In this document: positions 7,194 through 12,402 of the stretch, in pieces | Layout: every line of letters begins with the position of its first letter | Position numbering within the stretch: the first letter of the stretch is position 1 | From: CAYJDG01 sp964368875 | Lineage (GTDB): Bacteria; Pseudomonadota; Alphaproteobacteria; Micavibrionales; Micavibrionaceae | Reading direction: 5' to 3' | Length of the DNA stretch: 12,402 bases | NCBI GenBank assembly: GCA_964368875.1 | Contig: CAYJDG010000059.1 | Location: forward strand, 1-12,402 | Translations under genes and position numbers: made by a program | The notes under the pieces: generated by a model | The model's input: only the letters and a program-made list of their open reading frames with translations | The model's database searches: none | What the model was told of the DNA's origin: nothing

Positions 7194-7948
7194 ATTTTCC
7201 CGATGATATTTAAAAGAGTCTGATGCACCTGCGGATCGCCGCTGGCGGCACATGTCTCACCGCTGTTCAACGTCAGGGGCTGACCCTGCCAATCCGTAAT
7301 TTTACCGCCTGCTCCTTCGATCACGGGAACAAGCGCAATGTAATCATACACGCCGAGCTTGGCTTCGACGGCGCAGTCCATCCAGCCATTCGCGATAAGG
7401 CCGTAGAAATAACAATCACCGTGATAGACCATATAGCGGGCTGCCGCTTCGAGACGCTGGCATGCGTCTGCGCCTATTTGAGACGCGGAACCCGTGCCGA
7501 TGATGGCATCTTTCAGTGTTGCGCAGGGGCGGGTTTTGACGGGCGTGCCGTTAAAGGTTGTCGGTTGACCCTGAACACCGAGCCAGCGCTCTTTCAGGAT
7601 CGGCTGGTCAATAATGCCGAGGATGGGGGTGTCGTCTTTGCAGAGGCCAATCAGCGTGCCAAAGGTCGGACGGCCAATGGTGAAGGACTTGGTACCATCG
7701 ATGGGGTCGAAGACCCATGTGTAGCCATTCTTGCTCAGCTGATTGCCGTACTCTTCACCGACGATACCATCATCCGGGCGATGTTCTGCGACCAGTCTGC
7801 GCAGAGCCGCCTCGATTTCGCGGTCGGCGCGGGTGACGGGTGTGTCATCGCTTTTCGTGTCGATAGCAACGCCCGTGCGAAAATACTGACGGGCGATGTC
7901 GCCCGCAGTATCAGCCAAGAGGGTAGCGAAGGTGGAGAGATCATCCAT
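7190..7948 (-). CDS. hisN: Histidinol-phosphatase, inositol monophosphatase family
   Basis: The 252-residue product belongs to the Mg2+-dependent inositol monophosphatase fold. Metal-binding motifs are visible: GEE (64-66), DPIDGTKSF (81-89) and the C-terminal YDYIALVPVIEGAGG with D202. The last motif and the IGRPTFGTLIGL stretch fit the HisN subgroup, which removes phosphate from histidinol phosphate in histidine biosynthesis. A general inositol or sugar monophosphatase remains possible. I use the ATG at 7948 (MDDLSTF), 5 bases after the creA stop. A longer frame to 7993 would overlap creA and add a stretch without family resemblance. No separate ribosome binding site is visible, so translation is probably coupled to creA. 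The TAG stop overlaps the TAA of slt in a shared CTAA, leaving no room for a terminator between the convergent genes. Confidence 0.88.
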   Translation of the reverse strand: MDDLSTFATLLADTAGDIARQYFRTGVAIDTKSDDTPVTRADREIEAALRRLVAEHRPDDGIVGEEYGNQLSKNGYTWVFDPIDGTKSFTIGRPTFGTLIGLCKDDTPILGIIDQPILKERWLGVQGQPTTFNGTPVKTRPCATLKDAIIGTGSASQIGADACQRLEAAARYMVYHGDCYFYGLIANGWMDCAVEAKLGVYDYIALVPVIEGAGGKITDWQGQPLTLNSGETCAASGDPQVHQTLLNIIGKI

Positions 7949-7953
7949 CAGGA

Positions 7954-8457
7954 TTAATCCAGTTTTGGAGCCTCGGCAGCGGTGCCATCCCATGTCGCGA
8001 GCGTGACAGCCGAAATCGAATTCTTCGGCGATCCCTCAATCACACGGTCGGACCAGGTGAGATACACCATCGTGTTGCTCGGCTTGTCGTAAAAGCGCGT
8101 AACGTGCAGTTCTTTAAACAAAAGAGAGCGGCGTTCGTTGAACACTTCTTCGCCCTTCTCGCCGCCTTCGATTGCTTTCTTGAACACAATCGGGCCGGTC
8201 TGGTGGCAGGAGATGCTGGCATCGGAGGTATCTTCAGCGATACCAAACGCGCCTTTCAGTCCGCCAGTGACAGCGCGGGAGATGAAGCACGTGATGCCGC
8301 CGATTTTCGGATCGTCAAAAGCATTGACCTTGATCTTGTCGTTGGGGGTCAGGAATTTGAACACGGTGCTGACCTGACCGACGGAGCGGCCATCATCGGC
8401 ATGGGCAGGGGCGGCGATGCAGAGGAGAGCAAGCAGTGCGAAAACGGTGCGGATCAT
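7954..8457 (-). CDS. creA: CreA-family periplasmic protein
   Basis: The 167 residues closely follow the CreA family, about the same length as the E. coli protein. They contain AFDDPKIGGITCFISRA, the block GLKGAFGIAEDTSDASISC, RSLLFKELHVTRFYD and the near-invariant VIEGSPKNSISAV. A signal peptide ends at APAHA (cleavage after residue 20), so the mature protein is periplasmic. C57 and C84 could form a disulfide. The molecular function of CreA is not established; the name derives from a catabolite-regulation locus. The ATG at 8457 has AAGG a short distance upstream. The gene is first in a two-gene unit with hisN and diverges from alaS across 137 bases that must contain both promoters. Confidence 0.92.
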   Translation of the reverse strand: MIRTVFALLALLCIAAPAHADDGRSVGQVSTVFKFLTPNDKIKVNAFDDPKIGGITCFISRAVTGGLKGAFGIAEDTSDASISCHQTGPIVFKKAIEGGEKGEEVFNERRSLLFKELHVTRFYDKPSNTMVYLTWSDRVIEGSPKNSISAVTLATWDGTAAEAPKLD

Positions 8458-8594
8458 GAAATGGCCTTTGCGTTAAGGGGGCAGGGATTCTTTATCATCA
8501 AGCCAACGCCTGACCAAGGCCATTCTGCTGATTTTACTTGGAAAAAACTGCGGATTGGCTAATCTGAGCGCCTTAACCAAAAGAGAATTTTATC

Positions 8595-11240
8595 ATGAAG
8601 ACCGTCAAGGATATCCGTTCCGAATTTTTGGGCTATTTCGAAGGCCAAGGCCATACCGTGGTGCCGTCCAGTTCGCTCGTTCCCCACAACGACCCAACCC
8701 TGATGTTCGTCAACTCCGGTATGGTCCAGTTCAAGAACGTCTTCACCGGGACCGAAACCCGCCCCTATACCCGCGCCACCACCGCGCAAAAATCGGTTCG
8801 TGCCGGCGGCAAGCACAACGACCTCGACAATGTCGGCTATACCGCCCGCCACCACACCTTCTTCGAAATGCTCGGCAATTTCTCGTTCGGCGATTATTTC
8901 AAGTCGGATGCCATACCGTATGCGTGGGAATTGCTGACCAAGGTCTATGAGCTGCCGAAGGAAAAACTCTGCGTCACCGTCTATCACGACGACGATGAGG
9001 CGGCGAATATCTGGAAGAAGGTTGCGGGCTTTAGCGATGACAAGATCATCCGTATCAATTCGATGGATAATTTCTGGATGATGGGCGACACGGGACCTTG
9101 CGGTCCGTGTTCAGAAATTTTCTATGATCACGGCGACAAAGTCTGGGGCGGCCCACCGGGCAGCGCCGAGCAGGACGGCGACCGTTTCATCGAAATCTGG
9201 AACCTCGTTTTCATGCAATACGAGCAGATCGACAAACAGACCCGCAACAAACTGCCCAAACCCTCGATCGATACCGGTATGGGCCTCGAGCGCGTTGCGT
9301 CAGTTATGCAGGGTAAGCACAACAACTATGATACTGACCTGTTCCAGGACATCATCCAGCACACCGCCGCACTGGTAAACGTCGATCCGAATGGGCCGCA
9401 GGCACCATCCTTCCGCGTCATCGCCGATCACCTGCGCGCGGCCGCGTTTCTGATTGCCGATGGCGTCATGCCATCCAATGAAGGGCGCGGGTATGTTCTG
9501 CGCCGCATTATGCGTCGTGGCATGCGCCATGCGCATTTGCTCGGCGCGAAAGAGCCGCTGATGTATAAATTGTTCCCGACGCTGCAGATGCTGATGGGCG
9601 AGGCTTATCCTGAACTGCACCGCGCCAGCGCCCTGATCACCGAGACGCTGCGCATCGAGGAAACCAAATTCAAGATCACGCTTGAGCGCGGTTTGAAACT
9701 GCTCGACGAGGAAACCGCACGGCTTGGCGAAGGCCAGACGCTCGCGGGAGATGTCGCATTTAAACTTTATGATACCTATGGCTTCCCGCTCGACCTGACG
9801 CAGGACGCTTTGCGCGCCAAAAATATCAATGTCGACCTCGACGGCTTCAATACCTCGATGGAGAAACAAAAAGCCGATGCCCGCAAGGCCTGGACTGGCT
9901 CGGGCGATACGGCGACCGAGAAATTCTGGTTTGAACTTCTCGATAGCGTCGGGCCGACCGAGTTCCTCGGCTATGACAAGGATGCTGCCGAAGGCCAGGT
10001 CAAAGCGATCATCAAAGACGGCAAACAGATCAACGAAGCCAAATCCGGTGAAAATGTCATGGTTTTGCTCAACCAAACCCCTTTCTATGCAGAATCGGGT
10101 GGTCAGGTCGGCGATACCGGGGTTCTGGTGTGCGGCAAGGTCAGGCTCGAAGTGTCAGATACACAGAAGAAACTGGGTAAACTCTTCGCGCATGTCGGGG
10201 TGGTTCAGGGCGGCACATTGAAAGTTGGTGACGCCGTTGAAGCGAAAGTCGATACGGCCCGCCGTGCAACGATCAAGGCGCACCACTCGGTGACGCACCT
10301 GTTGCATGAAGCTCTGCGCCAGACGCTGGGCGAACACATCGCGCAGAAGGGGTCGTTGCAGTCAGCAGACCGCACACGCTTTGACGTGAGCCACAACACC
10401 TCGATGACACCAGAGCAATTGGCGAAAGTCGAAGCGATGGTCAATGAGGAAATCTGGGCGGACAGCGAGATCAATACGCGCGTTCTGCCTCTCGAAGATG
10501 CGCAGGCCTCGGGGGCCCGCGCGTTATTCGGCGAGAAATATGACAGTGAAGTTCGCGTGGTTTCCATGGGTCGTCAGGCAGATGGGAAAAATCATCCGTT
10601 CTCGGTCGAGCTGTGTGGCGGTACACACGCCAAGCGCACTGGTGAAATCGGGTTGTTCAAGATTGTGGGCGAGAGCGCCGTCAGCTCCGGTGTGCGTCGG
10701 GTTGAGGCGGTCGCGGGCGCTGCCGCACTTGACTATCTCAACAAACAGGAAGAGCGCCTGATTGGCGTGGCTGATCTGCTCAAGACAACCACGAGCGACG
10801 TCCTTGACCGTGTCTCGTCCTTGGTCGATGAGAAGAAGAAGCTTGAACAGGAACTCTCCAACCTGCGCCGCAAGATGGCGACAGGTGGCGGCGACTCAGG
10901 TGCATCCTCTAAAGATGTCGGCGGCGTGAAGTTTATCGGGCGTGTGCTTGAAGACGTCCCGGCAAAAGACCTGAAACCCATGGCAGACGACCTTAAGGCC
11001 AAAATTGGCTCAGGCGTGATTGCGCTGATCGGAACCAGTGACGGCAAAGCCTCGATCGTGGTTGCTGTGACCGACGACCTGACCAGCCGCATTTCTGCGG
11101 TTGAGCTCGTTAAAGTCGGGGCAGAGATGCTCGGCGGTAAAGGCGGGGGCGGACGTCCAGACATGGCACAGGCCGGCGGCACCAATATCGCCGCTGCCAA
11201 CGATGCCATCACTGGTATCGAAAACGCGCTGGCAAGCTAG
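8595..11240 (+). CDS. alaS: Alanyl-tRNA synthetase
   Basis: This class II synthetase charges tRNA-Ala with alanine and edits mischarged serine and glycine. The 881 residues are close to E. coli AlaRS (876). In order it has: the catalytic domain with LMFVNSGMVQFK and the motif 2 region RHHTFFEMLGNFSFGDYF; the anticodon-side helical domain; the editing domain with H564 and H568 in HHSVTHLLH plus C674 and H678 in CGGTH; a coiled coil around LVDEKKKLEQELSNLRRK; and the DHHA1/C-Ala domain ending in GGKGGGGRPDMAQAGG. All zinc and editing residues are present, so it should be functional. The start is preceded by AAGAG (8581-8585). A weak promoter candidate is CTGACC (8510-8515), a 17-base spacer and TTTACT (8533-8538). 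The gene ends 15 bases before a strong terminator. Confidence 0.98.
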   Translation: MKTVKDIRSEFLGYFEGQGHTVVPSSSLVPHNDPTLMFVNSGMVQFKNVFTGTETRPYTRATTAQKSVRAGGKHNDLDNVGYTARHHTFFEMLGNFSFGDYFKSDAIPYAWELLTKVYELPKEKLCVTVYHDDDEAANIWKKVAGFSDDKIIRINSMDNFWMMGDTGPCGPCSEIFYDHGDKVWGGPPGSAEQDGDRFIEIWNLVFMQYEQIDKQTRNKLPKPSIDTGMGLERVASVMQGKHNNYDTDLFQDIIQHTAALVNVDPNGPQAPSFRVIADHLRAAAFLIADGVMPSNEGRGYVLRRIMRRGMRHAHLLGAKEPLMYKLFPTLQMLMGEAYPELHRASALITETLRIEETKFKITLERGLKLLDEETARLGEGQTLAGDVAFKLYDTYGFPLDLTQDALRAKNINVDLDGFNTSMEKQKADARKAWTGSGDTATEKFWFELLDSVGPTEFLGYDKDAAEGQVKAIIKDGKQINEAKSGENVMVLLNQTPFYAESGGQVGDTGVLVCGKVRLEVSDTQKKLGKLFAHVGVVQGGTLKVGDAVEAKVDTARRATIKAHHSVTHLLHEALRQTLGEHIAQKGSLQSADRTRFDVSHNTSMTPEQLAKVEAMVNEEIWADSEINTRVLPLEDAQASGARALFGEKYDSEVRVVSMGRQADGKNHPFSVELCGGTHAKRTGEIGLFKIVGESAVSSGVRRVEAVAGAAALDYLNKQEERLIGVADLLKTTTSDVLDRVSSLVDEKKKLEQELSNLRRKMATGGGDSGASSKDVGGVKFIGRVLEDVPAKDLKPMADDLKAKIGSGVIALIGTSDGKASIVVAVTDDLTSRISAVELVKVGAEMLGGKGGGGRPDMAQAGGTNIAAANDAITGIENALAS

Positions 11241-11255
11241 TCAGGATGATTTAAT

Positions 11256-11287
11256 AAAAAAAGGCCGGATCGCTCCGGCCTTTTTTT
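11256..11287. terminator. Bidirectional Rho-independent terminator
   Basis: Seven A (11256-11262), GGCCGGA, the loop TCGC, TCCGGCC and seven T (11281-11287) form a perfect 14-base-pair stem with a GC-rich core. Because the A run mirrors the T run, it works on both strands. It ends alaS on the plus strand, and on the minus strand it ends the gene whose stop lies at 11303. Confidence 0.95.
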
Positions 11288-11302
11288 ATAAATATATGTC
11301 CC

Positions 11303-12307
11303 TTAATGCTTGGCCAGTTCGCGGCCATTGGCAGCGGTGCAGCGATGCGGCCAGAGGTTGCCATGGACGATATGGCCCAAGATACCCTGTAATTGATCTG
11401 CATGGGCATCGCTCATATTGCTGAGGACGCGGCGAGTAGCAGGATTGCGCAGCTTAAGCGCGGAAATATCTGGCTGGCCACGCTGGAATTCAGGAAGGGC
11501 GAGATCATCAATACCTGTTTCGAAGGCAATGGCATTATTAATAGCGGTGCGCACTGCGTTCACATTTGAACCAACATCCGACATACGGGTGCTGAGTTTG
11601 CTGCGTGTGCGATCCGGCAGCATGAATGCCTGAGCCAAAGCAAGAGTGGCGCCAACCATGCTGCGCTCAACGTCTTTAAGTTTATGGGTAAGATCGTTGA
11701 CGGCTTCCATATCAGCATGGCTGATCAGAACTTCAAAGGTCTGGGTCTCTACGCCATTGGTCGCCTGATGGTGTGATTTATGGGAACGGTAGCCTTCGTC
11801 AGAAGGTTTGCTAAATTCACATTTGCGTGATGTTAAAGAGGTTTCGAGCGCTGCCTGACGGAGGCGAACGACACCTTCAACTGTATTCGGCACAAACTTA
11901 ACAGCAAAGTAGTCGCCAATCCGTTCAGGACGCTGATTAACTTTATGATCACTCAGTTTTTGAGTCGCGCACTCAGCAGTTTTCATGCGCCATGTAAAAC
12001 CAAGATCGCCAATTAGTGTGCGGGTGCGCTCAGGTTGATCAATCAGGGCCTTAACCAGTCTTTCGCGTTCACCGGGTGGGCAATACCCAGCTTTTACAAC
12101 GATGTCGGCAACAACACCCATAAATTGTGGTTTGAGTTTTTGAGAGACCTTCAGATAATCTTGAACACCACCGAAGAGCATAGCCTGCTCGTCGTTATCC
12201 CAACGTTTTTCCTCATACTCCCAGTCATAGGCTGCGTTGCCTTCTTGGGGCAGGGTGGCTGCTGCGAATTCAGCTAAACTCATTTTTCTACCTGGGTTGG
12301 CTCCCAC
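11303..12307 (-). CDS. Divergent RelA/SpoT-like nucleotide (alarmone) synthetase-domain protein
   Basis: I do not recognise the whole 334-residue protein, but its middle follows the RelA/SpoT synthetase pattern. R107-x-K109-xxx-C113-xxx-K117 sits where the family has RxKxxxSxxxK. GDYFAVKF supplies D132, with K137 replacing the usual arginine. K167 precedes GYRS (172-175), where the family has PKxxGYxSxH, and FEVLIS supplies E192. M200 and H208 fit the helix that follows. Spacings K-K 8, K-D 23, D-Y 41 and Y-E 19 resemble those of known enzymes. Such domains transfer pyrophosphate from ATP to a guanine nucleotide or, in toxic relatives, to other targets. No HD hydrolase, TGS or ACT domain is present. 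The helical N-terminus (1-100) and C-terminus (220-334) match nothing I know. The GTG start (12307) has AGGGAG at 7 bases; an in-frame ATG at 12283 has a weaker AGG. It is monocistronic as far as seen. Confidence 0.6.
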   Translation of the reverse strand: MGANPGRKMSLAEFAAATLPQEGNAAYDWEYEEKRWDNDEQAMLFGGVQDYLKVSQKLKPQFMGVVADIVVKAGYCPPGERERLVKALIDQPERTRTLIGDLGFTWRMKTAECATQKLSDHKVNQRPERIGDYFAVKFVPNTVEGVVRLRQAALETSLTSRKCEFSKPSDEGYRSHKSHHQATNGVETQTFEVLISHADMEAVNDLTHKLKDVERSMVGATLALAQAFMLPDRTRSKLSTRMSDVGSNVNAVRTAINNAIAFETGIDDLALPEFQRGQPDISALKLRNPATRRVLSNMSDAHADQLQGILGHIVHGNLWPHRCTAANGRELAKH

Positions 12308-12314
12308 AGTGTAT

Positions 12315-12320
12315 CTCCCT
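12315..12320 (-). promoter_or_regulatory. Ribosome binding site supporting the GTG start at 12307
   Basis: AGGGAG on the minus strand lies 7 bases before GTG. The competing ATG at 12283 has only AGG (12291-12293), also at 7 bases. The stronger site favours the longer protein, though two products remain possible. Confidence 0.5.
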
Positions 12321-12365
12321 GTTAATATGTCTTATCGGGCATTTTTTTTGCCTCTTGACCATAAA

Positions 12366-12395
12366 AGTGTAATTTTAAGTCCTAATCAGCGTCAA
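12366..12395 (-). promoter_or_regulatory. Candidate sigma-70-type promoter for the RelA/SpoT-like gene
   Basis: On the minus strand TTGACG (12390-12395) is followed after 18 bases by TACACT (12366-12371), five and four of six matches to the vegetative consensus. Transcription would start near 12359 and give a leader of about 50 bases. That leader contains a small GGCA/TGCC hairpin with a run of A in the loop (12338-12352) and the ribosome binding site. Confidence 0.45.
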
Positions 12396-12402
12396 CTAAT
12401 AT

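Noticed and set aside
7223..7957. Open frame of 244 codons on the plus strand opposite hisN.
   Set aside because: Antisense shadow of a well-supported phosphatase gene, with no ribosome binding site or motif.
7949..7993. Upstream extension of hisN to 7993.
   Set aside because: It overlaps creA and adds 15 residues (MGWHRCRGSKTG...) unlike the family; the start at 7948 fits family length.
8458..8594. Firm promoter calls for alaS and creA in the divergent spacer.
   Set aside because: Candidates such as CTGACC-17-TTTACT and TTGGAA-16-TAATCT match the consensus only weakly, so they are not listed as separate features.
9300..10076. Open frame of 258 codons on the minus strand inside alaS.
   Set aside because: Antisense shadow of alaS codon bias; the sense strand has full AlaRS motifs.
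11303..11320. The C-terminal residues of the last protein spell RELA.
   Set aside because: A coincidence of letters; the RelA/SpoT assignment rests on the motif residues at 107-192.

Overview
The window looks like chromosomal DNA of an alphaproteobacterium from a draft or metagenome assembly; it contains one scaffold gap of exactly 100 N. The assignment rests on the style of several proteins: an alphaproteobacterial type of uracil-DNA glycosylase, a HisN-type histidinol phosphatase, a CreA-family protein, a PhnA-like membrane protein and an Slt-type transglycosylase with a proline-rich N-terminus. I cannot name the genus. I see no rRNA, tRNA, CRISPR array, transposase or phage gene.

Layout. 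Positions 1-4606 are a compact minus-strand block that reads ETF-ubiquinone oxidoreductase, then a class 3 lipase with a membrane-spanning tail, a 25-residue membrane microprotein, a four-helix PhnA-like membrane protein, and a DUF748/AsmA-like envelope protein that runs off the window. Several junctions are tight: a start directly after a stop, a TAATG overlap and a 13-base gap. Transcription from one upstream promoter is therefore plausible. Diverging from it is a uracil-DNA glycosylase (4701-5519), followed by a 270-base AT-rich intergenic region with palindromes and an exact DnaA-box match. Next comes slt (5790-7193, interrupted by the N gap). It converges on a creA-hisN pair on the minus strand (8457-7190), with the stop codons of slt and hisN overlapping. 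alaS (8595-11240) diverges from creA and ends at a near-perfect bidirectional terminator shared with the convergent last gene.

The last gene (11303-12307, minus) is the most interesting item. It encodes a 334-residue protein without an obvious name. Its middle shows the ordered key residues of a RelA/SpoT nucleotide (alarmone) synthetase domain: RxK...K, D, GYRS and E, at near-canonical spacing. It also has family-atypical substitutions, no HD hydrolase domain and lower GC than alaS. It has its own candidate promoter, a GTG start with a strong ribosome binding site, and its own terminator, so it looks like an independently expressed, divergent small alarmone-synthetase-like protein.

The rest is mostly housekeeping: respiratory electron entry, uracil repair, cell-wall turnover, histidine biosynthesis and alanine charging. 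Smaller points are a glycosylase with too few cysteines for an Fe-S cluster, the 25-residue microprotein, repeated CACCAAGG units between the glycosylase and the oxidoreductase, and the AT-rich DnaA-box region.
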